A stretch of DNA of 64,000 bases from Catenuloplanes atrovinosus (GCF_031458235.1 NZ_JAVDYB010000001.1:6886501-6950500); one strand, 5' to 3'; numbered from the stretch's first letter, positions 47,782 to 56,196 are shown. Made by a program: numbers and translations. The notes: generated by a model not told the origin, from the letters alone.

Positions 47782-48084
47782 TCACCCGGCCCGCCGCGAC
47801 ACGCCGCGCAGCCGGTGGAGGCGCGTGGCCGCGGCCTCGTCCACCGCCTCATACGCCGTGGTGGCCCGGTCGAGCGCCGCCGCCGTCGCGGCCACGCCCG
47901 TGCCGCACCGGTCGAGCGCGGACCAGGCCGCGTCCGCCAGGTCGGCGACCGCGGTGGCGGCCGCCCAGCCGGGCGCGGCGACGGAGAGGCGGCCCGGCGG
48001 CATCCCGAGCAGGCGCCGGGCCACGGCCGCGAGCCGGTCGGCGCACGAGCGCAGCGCCGGGGTGGTGACGTCGATGGCTTCCAT
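47782..48084 (-). CDS. WXG100/ESX-like small helical protein
   Basis: A 100-residue, Ala-rich helical protein from ATG 48084. The residues VAAPGWAAATAVADLADAAW resemble the central turn of the WXG100 fold with GW in place of WxG, and a second helix follows. Size, composition and coupling to a DUF1023 hydrolase support a WXG100-like role, but identity is only moderate. First gene of the pair, and divergent from acpS across the DnaA-box inverted repeat. Confidence 0.7.
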   Translation of the reverse strand: MEAIDVTTPALRSCADRLAAVARRLLGMPPGRLSVAAPGWAAATAVADLADAAWSALDRCGTGVAATAAALDRATTAYEAVDEAAATRLHRLRGVSRRAG

Positions 48085-48122
48085 GGCGACCACCGTCCCA
48101 CCCGGACACCGGGCCGGATAAG

Positions 48123-48169
48123 CCCTGTGGACAACCCGCGCCGCGCGTACCGACCGGTTGTCCACAGGG
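48123..48169. promoter_or_regulatory. inverted pair of DnaA boxes
   Basis: The arms ccctgtggacaacc (48123-48136) and ggttgtccacaggg (48156-48169) are a perfect 14-base inverted repeat 19 bases apart. Each contains the actinobacterial DnaA box ttgtccaca (tgtggacaa at 48126-48134 and ttgtccaca at 48158-48166). They lie 30 to 77 bases before the acpS start. Only two boxes are present, so this is not an origin of replication. It may be a DnaA-titration or DnaA-controlled promoter site. Confidence 0.75.
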
Positions 48170-48199
48170 GTTGTCACGGGCCGCACTACGCTGCAGGGT

Positions 48200-48568
48200 G
48201 TGATCGTCTCCGTCGGCATGGACGTGGTGCTCGTCGAGCGGTTCGTCCGCGCGCTGGAACGGACGCCGCAACTCGCGGACCGTCTGTTCACCGACGGCGA
48301 GCGGCACACCTCCTCGGGCCACCCGCGCCCGGCCGAGTCGCTGGCCGCCCGGTTCGCCGCCAAGGAGGCGGTGGCGAAGGCGCTCGGCGCACCGGCCGGA
48401 CTGCGCTGGCACGACTGCGAGGTGGTGTCCGACGCCGCCGGACGGCCGTGGCTGACCGTGTCCGGCACGGTCGCGGCCGCCGCCACCGAGTGCGGCATCA
48501 CCCGGTGGCACCTGTCCCTGTCCCACGACGGCGGCATCGCGTCCGCCATGGTGGTAGCCGAGTCCTAG
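48200..48568 (+). CDS. acpS: holo-[acyl-carrier-protein] synthase
   Basis: AcpS transfers the 4'-phosphopantetheine arm of CoA to acyl carrier protein. The motifs [15 protein letters not shown] (Mg-binding Asp) and [17 protein letters not shown] (Glu/Lys) are intact, and [15 protein letters not shown] closes the fold. GTG 48200 gives 122 residues, the normal length. Followed by nnrD, a usual actinobacterial neighbour. A perfect 16-base inverted repeat begins at its stop codon. Confidence 0.95.
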   Translation: MIVSVGMDVVLVERFVRALERTPQLADRLFTDGERHTSSGHPRPAESLAARFAAKEAVAKALGAPAGLRWHDCEVVSDAAGRPWLTVSGTVAAAATECGITRWHLSLSHDGGIASAMVVAES

Positions 48569-48647
48569 AGCCGGTATCGACGTGGGGGCCGGAGCCAGGC
48601 GAGGCCCAGGTGTGCGCGGCCCGGCATCCCGCGTCGATACCGGCTCT
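48567..48647. repeat. 81-bp inverted repeat between acpS and nnrD
   Basis: The arm agagccggtatcgacg (48567-48582) is perfectly inverted at 48632-48647, with 49 bases between. The left arm overlaps the acpS stop codon and the right arm ends before the nnrD ribosome site. It could be a large stem-loop in the message, or a tiny palindromic element. Confidence 0.7.
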
Positions 48648-48664
48648 CAACCGGAGGAGCACGA

Positions 48665-50095
48665 ATGCGTGGCGTGTGGCGGGTCGCCGACGTACGGGCG
48701 GCCGAGGAGTCGCTGATGCGCGAGGTCCCGGAGGGCACGCTCATGCGGCGAGCCGCCGCCGGTCTCGCCCGCCGGTGCGCGCTGCTGCTGGACCGGGTCT
48801 ACGGGGCCCAGGTGCTGCTGCTGACCGGCGCCGGCAACAACGGCGGCGACGCGCTCTTCGCGGGCGCGCTGCTGGCCCGCCGCGGCGCGCGGGTGACGGC
48901 GCTGCTGCTCAGCCCGGACCGCGCCCACCGGGCCGGGCTGGCGGAGTTGCGCCGATCCGGCGGGCTGGTGCGCACCCGCTGGTCCGAGGAGATCGTCGCG
49001 GATCTGGTGGTGGACGGCATCGTCGGCATCGGCGCCACCGGGGGCCTGCGCGAACCCGCGGCCGGCGTCGTGCGGGCGCTGCGGGCGCGCACGCCACGCC
49101 CGATCATGGTCGCGGTCGACGTGCCCAGCGGTGTCGACGTGGACACCGGCGCGGTCGAGGGAGCGGCCGTCCGGGCGGACGTCACGGTCACGTTCGGCTG
49201 TCTCAAGCCGGCGCTGGTGGCGGGGGCCGCGGCGCCGCTCGCCGGGCACGTCGAGCTGGTCGACATCGGGCTCGCCATGCGTACGCCGCCCGCGCTGCGC
49301 GTCCCCGAGGCGGACGACGTCGCGGGGTGGTGGCCGCGGCTGCACGCGGGCTCGGAGAAGTACAACCGCGGTGTGGTCGGCATCGCCACCGGGTCGCACA
49401 CGTACCCCGGCGCCGCCGTGCTCTCCACGGCCGGCGCGCTGGCCGGGCCCACCGGCATGGTGCGGTACGCCGGCACCGCGCGCGCCGAGGTGCTCGCCGC
49501 CCACCCGTCGGTCGTGGCCGCCGACTCGGTCGCCGGCAGCGGGCGCGTGCAGGCCTGGCTGTGCGGTTCCGGCATCGGCACGGACGCGAGCGCCCGCACC
49601 GCGCTCCGCGGCGTCCTCGCCACCGACCTGCCGGTGGTCCTCGACGCGGACGCGCTGGGCATGCTGGTCGACGGCTCCGAGGCCGACCGCCTCCGCGATC
49701 GCGACGCACCGCTGATCATCACGCCGCACGACCGCGAGTTCGCCCGCCTGGCGGGCGAGCCCGGCCCCGACCGGGTGGCCGCAGCGCTCAAACTTGCGTC
49801 GTGGATGAACGCGGTGGTGCTGCTCAAGGGTGACCGCACGATCGTCGCCGCGCCGGACGGCACGGCGTGGGCCAACCCGACCGGGACGCCCGCGCTGGCC
49901 ACCGGCGGCACCGGCGACGTCCTGGCCGGCCTGCTCGCCTCCCTGCTGGCGGCCGGCGTCGAGGCGACCCGGGCCGCGGTCTCGGCCGCCTACCTGCACG
50001 GGCTTGCCGGCCGCATCGCCGCCGAGCGTGGCCCGGTCACCGCCGCCGACGTGGCGCTCGCCCTGCGTGAGGCGGTCGCGTCGACCGTTCCATGA
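48665..50095 (+). CDS. nnrD: bifunctional NAD(P)H-hydrate repair enzyme
   Basis: The protein repairs damaged NAD(P)H. The N-terminal epimerase half has the Gly-rich loop LLTGAGNNGGDALFAGALLA and the Asp in VAVDVPSGVDVDTG. The C-terminal ATP/ADP-dependent dehydratase half has IITPHDREFARLAGE, VLLKGDRTIVA and NPTGTPALATGGTGDVLAGL. At 476 residues it is the full fused form. GGAGGAG lies before the ATG. Its stop is immediately followed by copy B of the dispersed element. Confidence 0.95.
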   Translation: MRGVWRVADVRAAEESLMREVPEGTLMRRAAAGLARRCALLLDRVYGAQVLLLTGAGNNGGDALFAGALLARRGARVTALLLSPDRAHRAGLAELRRSGGLVRTRWSEEIVADLVVDGIVGIGATGGLREPAAGVVRALRARTPRPIMVAVDVPSGVDVDTGAVEGAAVRADVTVTFGCLKPALVAGAAAPLAGHVELVDIGLAMRTPPALRVPEADDVAGWWPRLHAGSEKYNRGVVGIATGSHTYPGAAVLSTAGALAGPTGMVRYAGTARAEVLAAHPSVVAADSVAGSGRVQAWLCGSGIGTDASARTALRGVLATDLPVVLDADALGMLVDGSEADRLRDRDAPLIITPHDREFARLAGEPGPDRVAAALKLASWMNAVVLLKGDRTIVAAPDGTAWANPTGTPALATGGTGDVLAGLLASLLAAGVEATRAAVSAAYLHGLAGRIAAERGPVTAADVALALREAVASTVP

Positions 50096-50096
50096 C

Positions 50097-50184
50097 CTCA
50101 TTTCCCGCTTCCGGCGTGGTCGCTGCCGCGTGCTCCCGCGGGCACCGCTCGGCCGTGGCCGGCCTCCCTGCCGGTCCCGTCGCC
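50097..50184 (-). repeat. dispersed 3'-end element, copy B
   Basis: Read from the nnrD stop, it is tttcccgcttccggcgtgg, then the core tgctcccgcgggcacc, then ctccctgccggtcccg. It is the most diverged of the four copies in its middle part, and begins within a few bases of the nnrD stop codon. It faces copy C in inverted orientation. Confidence 0.8.
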
Positions 50185-50253
50185 GGTTGCGCACCCCCGC
50201 CGGCCGTCCATCCGGACAGCGGGAACGGGGATGGGTTCGTCGGGACCACGGCG

Positions 50254-50335
50254 GGACCGGAAGGGAGGAGCGCCAGCGACGACCGGTGCCCGCGGGAGCA
50301 TGCGGGCACCGGCCACGCCGGAAGCGGGCAAATGA
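50254..50335 (+). repeat. dispersed 3'-end element, copy C
   Basis: Begins gcgggaccggaagggaggag and ends cgccggaagcgggcaaatg, with its end pointing at the 3' end of glmS. Its core can form an 11-bp perfect hairpin (ccggtgcccgc 50283-50293 with 50302-50312). Confidence 0.85.
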
Positions 50336-50338
50336 GAA

Positions 50339-50369
50339 GGCCGGACCGCGGCATGCCCGCGATCCGGCC
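50339..50369 (-). terminator. terminator of glmS
   Basis: The stem ggccgga (50339-50345) pairs with tccggcc (50363-50369), with an inner cgcgg/ccgcg pair, 15 bases after the glmS stop. On the minus strand it is followed by ttctcatttgc, a modest T-rich tract. Confidence 0.75.
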
Positions 50370-50384
50370 CCAGGACGGGAATCC

Positions 50385-52265
50385 CTACTCGACCGTGACC
50401 GACTTGGCCAGGTTGCGCGGCTGGTCGACGTCGTGTCCGCGGGAGCTGGCGATCTCGCAGGAGAGGACCTGGAGCGGCACCGTGGTGACCAGCGGGGCCA
50501 GCAGCGTCGGCGTGCGCGGCACGCGGATCAGCTCGTCCGCGTAGGGCACGACCGCGTCGTCGCCCTCCTCGGCGATGACGATGGTGCGGGCGCCGCGCGC
50601 GCGGATCTCCTGGATGTTCGACACGATCTTGTCGTGCAGAACGCCGCGGCCGGCCGGCGACGGGACGATGCAGACGACCGGCGTGCCCTGGTCGATCAGC
50701 GCGATCGGGCCGTGCTTGAGTTCACCGGCCGCGAAGCCCTCGGCGTGCATGTACGCCAGCTCCTTGAGCTTGAGCGCGCCCTCCAGCGCCACCGGGTAGC
50801 CGACGTGCCGCCCGATGAACAGCACCTGCTGCGCGGAGGCGAGGTCGCGGGCGAGCTTGCGGACCGGCTCCATCGACTCCAGCACGGTACGCAGCTTGTC
50901 CGGCATCTCCTGGAGCTGCTGGACGACGGCGCCGACCTCGTCCGCGTACTTGATGCCGCGGACCTGCGCCAGGTGCAGGCCGATCAGGTAGCAGGCGACG
51001 AGCTGGGTGAGGAACGCCTTGGTGGAGGCGACCGCGACCTCCGGGCCGCCGTGCGTGTAGAGCACGGCGTCGGACTCGCGCGGGATGGTGGAGCCGTTGG
51101 TGTTGCAGATCGCGAGCACGCGCGCCTTCTGCTCCTTGGCGTGCCGGAGCGCCATCAGCGTGTCCATCGTCTCGCCGGACTGGGAGATCGCGATGACCAG
51201 CGTCGAGCGGTCCAGCACCGGGTCACGGTAGCGGAACTCGCTGGCGGTCTCGACCTCGCACGGGATGCGCGTCCAGTGCTCGATCGCGTACTTCGCGACC
51301 AGGCCCGAGTGGTACGCCGTGCCGCACGCCACGATGAACACCTTGTCGACGTCGCGCAGGTCCTGGTCGGTGAGGCGGACCTCGTCGAGCACGATCTCGC
51401 CGGTCTCGGTGAGCCGGCCGAGCAGCGTGTCCGCGACCGCCTGCGGCTGCTCGGCGATCTCCTTGAGCATGAAGTAGTCGTAGCCGCCCTTCTCGGCGGC
51501 GGACGCGTCCCAGTCGATGTGGAACGGGCGGCCCTCGACCGGCGTGCCGTCGAAGCCGGTGATCTCGATGCCCTGCGGCATGATCAGCACGACCTGGTCC
51601 TGGCCGAGCTCGACCGCCTCGCGGGTGTGCTCGATGAACGCGGAGACGTCGCTGGCCAGGTAGTTCTCCCCGTCGCCGCGGCCGACCACGAGCGGCGAGT
51701 TGCGCCGGGCGCCGACCACCGCGCCGGGGATCGCGGTGTCCACGGCGAGCAGCGTGAACGCGCCCTCCAGCCGGCGGGAGACGCGGCGCATGGCCTCGGC
51801 GAGCGCCTGCGGGCCCTCGGCGCCCTCGGCGCGCACCTCGGCCAGCGAGATGGACAGCAGGTGCGCGGCGACCTCGGTGTCGGTCTCACTGCGGAACTCG
51901 ACGCCGAGCGCCTCCAACTCGGTGCGGAGGCGGGCGAAGTTCTCGATGATGCCGTTGTGGATGACAGCGACGCGGCCGTCCTGGGAGACGTGCGGATGCG
52001 CGTTGCGGTCGGTGGGGCCGCCGTGCGTGGCCCAGCGCGTGTGCCCGATGCCGGTGGTGCCGGCCGTGATGCCGCTGGCGGCGCGCTCGGCCAGCGCCTT
52101 CTCCAGGTTGGCGAGCTTGCCCGCCTTCTTCTCCGTCTCCAGCGTGCCGGCACCGACGATGGCGACGCCCGCCGAGTCGTATCCGCGGTATTCGAGCCGC
52201 CGCAGCCCGTCCAACACGATGCTCAGTGCCGGCCGGTCGCCGACGTAACCCACGATTCCGCACAT
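50385..52265 (-). CDS. glmS: glutamine--fructose-6-phosphate aminotransferase (isomerising)
   Basis: GlmS makes glucosamine-6-phosphate from fructose-6-phosphate and glutamine, the entry to UDP-GlcNAc. The N-terminal Cys nucleophile (MCGIVGYVG) is followed by RLEYRGYDSAG and HTRWATHG of the glutaminase. Two SIS isomerase domains follow (FIVACGTAYHSGLVAKY, AISQSGETMDTL, FIGRHVGYPVALEGALKLKE). The end DQPRNLAKSVTVE is typical. At 626 residues it is full length. No glmS ribozyme is seen upstream. Confidence 0.98.
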   Translation of the reverse strand: MCGIVGYVGDRPALSIVLDGLRRLEYRGYDSAGVAIVGAGTLETEKKAGKLANLEKALAERAASGITAGTTGIGHTRWATHGGPTDRNAHPHVSQDGRVAVIHNGIIENFARLRTELEALGVEFRSETDTEVAAHLLSISLAEVRAEGAEGPQALAEAMRRVSRRLEGAFTLLAVDTAIPGAVVGARRNSPLVVGRGDGENYLASDVSAFIEHTREAVELGQDQVVLIMPQGIEITGFDGTPVEGRPFHIDWDASAAEKGGYDYFMLKEIAEQPQAVADTLLGRLTETGEIVLDEVRLTDQDLRDVDKVFIVACGTAYHSGLVAKYAIEHWTRIPCEVETASEFRYRDPVLDRSTLVIAISQSGETMDTLMALRHAKEQKARVLAICNTNGSTIPRESDAVLYTHGGPEVAVASTKAFLTQLVACYLIGLHLAQVRGIKYADEVGAVVQQLQEMPDKLRTVLESMEPVRKLARDLASAQQVLFIGRHVGYPVALEGALKLKELAYMHAEGFAAGELKHGPIALIDQGTPVVCIVPSPAGRGVLHDKIVSNIQEIRARGARTIVIAEEGDDAVVPYADELIRVPRTPTLLAPLVTTVPLQVLSCEIASSRGHDVDQPRNLAKSVTVE

Positions 52266-52407
52266 GAGAGCCAGCGTAGCGGAGTTTTGCTCAACCCGCG
52301 TGCGCGAAGTCCGGGTATTCGCTCACGCCCAATGCGCGGTTGGGGGATTTATGCCGGACCAATACGGACAGAACATCACAGGTACCTGTCGGTAAGCCGA
52401 TTGCCGC

Positions 52408-52413
52408 TATAAG
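52408..52413 (+). promoter_or_regulatory. candidate -10 box for the MmpS-like gene
   Basis: A tataag lies 43 bases before the ATG at 52456, in the divergent region from glmS. The matching -35 (cctgtc, 17 bases upstream) is weak, so this is only a candidate. Confidence 0.3.
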
Positions 52414-52455
52414 GCAGGCTGGGGGACGGTGTAGAACCCCGCCCTCTGGAGCGCC

Positions 52456-53202
52456 ATGACTGAGCCGAACCCGCCGTCCCACCCGCCCGAGCAGCCCAAC
52501 CCGTGGGCCCGGCCACCGGAGGGCGCGACCGAGCAGCCGATGTCGTACGGCCCGCCGCCGGGACCGCAGTACGGTCCGCCACAGCCCACCGCGGCCTGGG
52601 CGTACGACCCGAACCAGCCGCCGGTGGCCCCGCCGCGGCAGCGCTCGCTCACCCCGATCATCGCGGTCATCGTGGCGGCCGTGGTGCTGCTCTGCGCCGG
52701 CACGGTGGTGGCCGGCGTGCTGGTCTTCAACCAGGCGCGGGACGCTGCGGAGAACATCCTGCCCACGTCGTCGCCGCCCACGCTCCCGACGCGGCCGACG
52801 GCCGGACCGGAGCCGACCCGGCCCGCGCCGACCGGCACGGACGACCCGTTCCAGATCCCGGGCCTGCCCGACCTGGACGACCTGATCCCGACCGGTACGG
52901 CCGTCACCGCCGGCCCGGACGCGAAGGTGGTCTACGAGGTGACCGGCTCCGGCAGCGCCGCGGTCACGTACACGGAGGCCGGCACCACGCCGAAGTCCGA
53001 GCGGGACGTGAACCTGCCCTGGCGCAAGGAGTTCACGCTCGGCACGGAGACGCCGCTGCTGAGCGTGACCGGCATCCACTTCGGCACCGACGACGCGGAA
53101 CTCACCTGCCGGATCACGCTGGACGGCAAGGAGGTGGTGACGCGTACCGCGAGCGGCAACGCGACCACCGCTTCCTGCATGCAGTTCGTCGTGGTTTCGT
53201 AG
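52456..53202 (+). CDS. MmpS-like secreted/membrane protein
   Basis: A 248-residue protein with a Pro-rich cytoplasmic tail (~1-64), one membrane helix (PIIAVIVAAVVLLCAGTVVA) and a Pro/Thr-rich linker. It ends in a ~90-residue beta domain (KVVYEVTGSGSAAVTYTEAG, VNLPWRKEF, DDAELTCRITLDGKEV) that matches the MmpS family. In mycobacteria MmpS works with MmpL lipid exporters; no MmpL is present here. Two Cys residues in the domain could form a disulfide. The dapC start lies four bases downstream. Confidence 0.8.
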   Translation: MTEPNPPSHPPEQPNPWARPPEGATEQPMSYGPPPGPQYGPPQPTAAWAYDPNQPPVAPPRQRSLTPIIAVIVAAVVLLCAGTVVAGVLVFNQARDAAENILPTSSPPTLPTRPTAGPEPTRPAPTGTDDPFQIPGLPDLDDLIPTGTAVTAGPDAKVVYEVTGSGSAAVTYTEAGTTPKSERDVNLPWRKEFTLGTETPLLSVTGIHFGTDDAELTCRITLDGKEVVTRTASGNATTASCMQFVVVS

Positions 53203-53206
53203 CTGC

Positions 53207-54376
53207 GTGACTGATCCACTGGTGGCGCGCATGCGCCCGTTCGGCACCTCGATCTTCGCGGAGATGTCCGCGCTCGCGGTCCGGACGGGCGCGGTCAACC
53301 TCGGCCAGGGCTTCCCGGACACGGACGGCCCGCCGGAGATGCTGGCCGCGGCGGAGGCGGCGCTGCGCGGCGGGCGGAACCAGTACCCGCCCGGCCCGGG
53401 CATCCCCGAGCTGCGCGCCGCGGTCGCGCGCCACCAGCGGCGCTTCTGGGACCTCGGGTACGACCCGGACGGCGAGGTGCTGATCACGGCGGGCGCCACG
53501 GAGGCGATCGCGGCCACCATCCTGGCGCTGTGCGAGCCGGGCGACGAGGTGGTCTGCTTCGAGCCGTTCTACGACTCGTACGCCGCGTCGATCGCGCTCG
53601 CCGGCGCGGTGCGCCGCCCGGTCACGCTGTTCCCGGACGAGTCCGGCCGGTTCGTCTTCGACCCGGACCGGCTGCGCGCCGCCTTCTCCGGCCGCACCCG
53701 CCTGGTCCTGCTCAACTCGCCGCACAACCCGACCGGCAAGGTGTTCTCACCGGCGGAACTGTCCCTGATCGCCGCGCTGTGCCGGGAGAACGACGTCTAC
53801 GCGGTGACCGACGAGGTCTACGAGCACCTGGTCTTCACGGACAGCGGCGCGCCGCACGTGCCGCTCGCCACGCTCGACGGCATGCGCGACCGCACGCTGC
53901 GGATCTCCTCGGCCGGCAAGACGTTCTCCTGCACCGGCTGGAAGATCGGCTGGGTGAGCGGCCCGAAAGACCTGATCAGCGCCGTGATGCGGGTCAAGCA
54001 GTTCCTGACGTTCGTCAACGGCGGCCCGTTCCAGCCCGCGGTCGCGGTGGCGCTGGACCTGCCGGACACGTACTACCGGGACTTCCGCGACGGACTCCAG
54101 GCGCGCCGCGACCGGCTGGCGGACGGGCTGGCCCGGGCCGGCCTGCGCGTGCTGCCGTCCGAGGGCACCTACTTCATCACCGCGGACGTCTCGAGCACCG
54201 GCACGGCGGACGGCATCGCGTTCTGCCGGGAGCTGCCGGAGCGGGCCGGCGTCGCGGCCATCCCCACCCAGGTCTTCTACGACGATCCCGAGCCCGCGCG
54301 CACGCTGGTCCGGTTCGCGTTCTGCAAGCGCGAGGAGGTCATCGACGAGGCGGTCAGGCGGCTGGCCGGGCCGTAG
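53207..54376 (+). CDS. dapC: PLP-dependent aminotransferase, DapC type
   Basis: The 389-residue class I/II aminotransferase matches the actinobacterial N-succinyldiaminopimelate aminotransferase (Rv0858c) as I recall it: RMRPFGTSIFAEMSALAVRT, AVNLGQGFPDTDGPPEML, NQYPPGPG, the NSPHNPTGKV motif and PLP Lys in SSAGKTFSCTGWKIGW. DapC works in the diaminopimelate/lysine pathway that feeds the cell wall. Start is GTG 53207. Methionine or kynurenine transaminases of the same subfamily are alternatives. Its last 23 bases overlap the convergent glycosyltransferase gene. Confidence 0.88.
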   Translation: MTDPLVARMRPFGTSIFAEMSALAVRTGAVNLGQGFPDTDGPPEMLAAAEAALRGGRNQYPPGPGIPELRAAVARHQRRFWDLGYDPDGEVLITAGATEAIAATILALCEPGDEVVCFEPFYDSYAASIALAGAVRRPVTLFPDESGRFVFDPDRLRAAFSGRTRLVLLNSPHNPTGKVFSPAELSLIAALCRENDVYAVTDEVYEHLVFTDSGAPHVPLATLDGMRDRTLRISSAGKTFSCTGWKIGWVSGPKDLISAVMRVKQFLTFVNGGPFQPAVAVALDLPDTYYRDFRDGLQARRDRLADGLARAGLRVLPSEGTYFITADVSSTGTADGIAFCRELPERAGVAAIPTQVFYDDPEPARTLVRFAFCKREEVIDEAVRRLAGP

Positions 54377-56087
54377 TCGCGGCCGACCCGGTCGGCAACC
54401 GCGCACCCATCAGCGCCTCCAGTCCGCGGGCCCGGCGCGTGCGCCGCCGGCCGTGCCGCGAGGCCCGGACCAGCAGCGGGTACGTCAGTGGGCGCCGGAC
54501 GATCTCCCGCCACCCGTCCGGGGCGCCGATCAGCTGCAGCACGAGTGCGCCGAGCCACACCGCCACGGTCTCCACCGGGTCGCGGAAGAGCAGGCCGTAG
54601 ACCAGGTACAGATCGATCAGCGGCGCGAGCAGCGGCAGCAGCGTGTGGAACAGCAGCAGCGCGAGCAGCGAGCGGCGCCCGTGACGGCCACCCGGGCCGG
54701 ACTCGATCAGCGCCCGCCGGTGCTTCCACATCGCCTGCATGTCGCCGTAGAGCGCGCGGACCGGCCGCCGCCGGGCCGCGGTCACGCGCGCACCCGGCTC
54801 GTGCACCACGCGCCACCCGGCCCGGACGACCGCGAGGGTGAGGTCGGTGTCCTCGGCGAGCGTGTCGTCGGAGAGCCCGTCCACCTGCCGCAGCGCCTCC
54901 CGCCGAAACGCGCCGGCCGCGGCCGGGACCGTGGTCATGCAGCGCAGCGCGTCGTAGGCCCGCTGCCGGGCGCCGAGCCCGGCCTCGCCCGCGACCGCGC
55001 CGACCGCCCGGTCCGCGAACGGCCGCACCAGGTCACGTACGGTGTCCGGCCCGACGATCGTCTCGCCGTCCGTGAGCACCACCACCTCCGTGGTGGCGTG
55101 CGCGATGCCGGTGTTCAGCGCCGCGGCCCGGCCCGCGCGCGGCCCGCGCAGCACCGTGGCGCCCGGGTGGCGTTCCGCCAGGTCCGCGGTGCCGTCCGTG
55201 GAGCCGTCGTGCACCACGACGACGTCCACGGGGTGGGTGCCGGCGGTCAGCGCGCCGAGCACGTCCGCGATGCGCGCCGTCGCGTCGCGCACGGGCACCA
55301 CCACGGTGACGCGGCGGTCGTACCCGCCCTCGCGACGGCGTCTCGCCGCGCGCCACGCCGGGATCAGCAGCGCACACCGCGCCAGCAGCAGCGCGCCGAG
55401 CAGCAGCAGCGCCACGGTGCACCAGCCGGCCACGGTCCACGCCGCCTGCACCACGCCGACCAGCCCGAGCCCGGCCGCCCGCTCGGCGCCGGTGGCGGCC
55501 GGGTTGACCGCGTCGTTCCCGGTCAGCGCGCCCAGCGTGGTGAACGTGTAGCCGGCGCGCCGCAGCTCCGGGATCACCGCGTCGAGCGCGGCCGCGGTCC
55601 GGTCGCCGCCGTGGAACCGCACGATCGCGCCCTCGCCGGCCAACGGCATGACCGCGCGCCGGACGTCGGTCAGCGTGGCCGCGGGATCACCGTCGCGGCT
55701 GTCCCGGGTGGCCGCGGTCCGCGGCAGCGTGCTGGTGATGTCCGCGGCGCCGGCCAGCGCGTACCGGGACGTGGCGGTGTCGATGCCGATCTCGTGGCCG
55801 GCGTCCCGGATCTGCCGCGCGATGCCGGGGTGGCGCGCGATCCGCGCGCCGGTCAGGTAGAAGACCGCGGGCACGTCGTGCTCGGCCAGCACGGCCAGCG
55901 TCGCGGGCGTGAACGCCGGATCCGGCCCGCCGTCGAACGTCAGCACGAGGTGCCGCTTCGGCGGCAAGGCCGTGCCGGGCGGCGCGGCCGGGTCGTCCCG
56001 TGCGATCGCGCTCGTCACCACGCCGTTGACCAGCAGCAGCCCGACGACGAGCCCCAGCGTCCCGATGAGCAGCAGCCAGCGCCTCAC
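54354..56087 (-). CDS. fused polysaccharide deacetylase-glycosyltransferase family 2 protein, both sites decayed
   Basis: The 577-residue protein has an N-terminal helix, a deacetylase domain (~45-190), two helices, a GT2 domain (~265-440) and C-terminal helices. The deacetylase motif TFDDGP is TFDGGPD, so a metal Asp is Gly. The metal-binding His motif is HEIGIDTATSRY with no His pair. In the GT2 part, HDGSTDGT is present, but the DxD position is LTDGETIV and the QxxRW region is shortened to RRRPVRALYGDMQAMWKHRR. The frame itself is intact, so this is a probable pseudoenzyme or altered-function paralogue of chitooligosaccharide synthase-like fusions. Confidence 0.85.
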   Translation of the reverse strand: MRRWLLLIGTLGLVVGLLLVNGVVTSAIARDDPAAPPGTALPPKRHLVLTFDGGPDPAFTPATLAVLAEHDVPAVFYLTGARIARHPGIARQIRDAGHEIGIDTATSRYALAGAADITSTLPRTAATRDSRDGDPAATLTDVRRAVMPLAGEGAIVRFHGGDRTAAALDAVIPELRRAGYTFTTLGALTGNDAVNPAATGAERAAGLGLVGVVQAAWTVAGWCTVALLLLGALLLARCALLIPAWRAARRRREGGYDRRVTVVVPVRDATARIADVLGALTAGTHPVDVVVVHDGSTDGTADLAERHPGATVLRGPRAGRAAALNTGIAHATTEVVVLTDGETIVGPDTVRDLVRPFADRAVGAVAGEAGLGARQRAYDALRCMTTVPAAAGAFRREALRQVDGLSDDTLAEDTDLTLAVVRAGWRVVHEPGARVTAARRRPVRALYGDMQAMWKHRRALIESGPGGRHGRRSLLALLLFHTLLPLLAPLIDLYLVYGLLFRDPVETVAVWLGALVLQLIGAPDGWREIVRRPLTYPLLVRASRHGRRRTRRARGLEALMGARLPTGSAATTARPAA

Positions 56088-56196
56088 TACCGGCCCTCGG
56101 CCGCGATCAGGACCGGCTTAGCGTTTGTGACCGGCCTCACAATCGCACCCCCGATCGGGGGTACGACGCGGAAGCGCGCCGCCACCCGGTGCGATA

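Noticed and set aside
48123-48169. Chromosomal origin
   Set aside because: Only two DnaA boxes are present and dnaA, dnaN, gyrB or rpmH are not nearby.
50254-52455. glmS ribozyme
   Set aside because: The leader upstream of glmS is short and shared with a divergent gene; no ribozyme-like structure is visible, and it is known mainly from Firmicutes.
54354-54376. Sequence error at the dapC/glycosyltransferase end overlap
   Set aside because: Both frames end normally, and short convergent overlaps also occur at 35616-35636 and 40433-40436.
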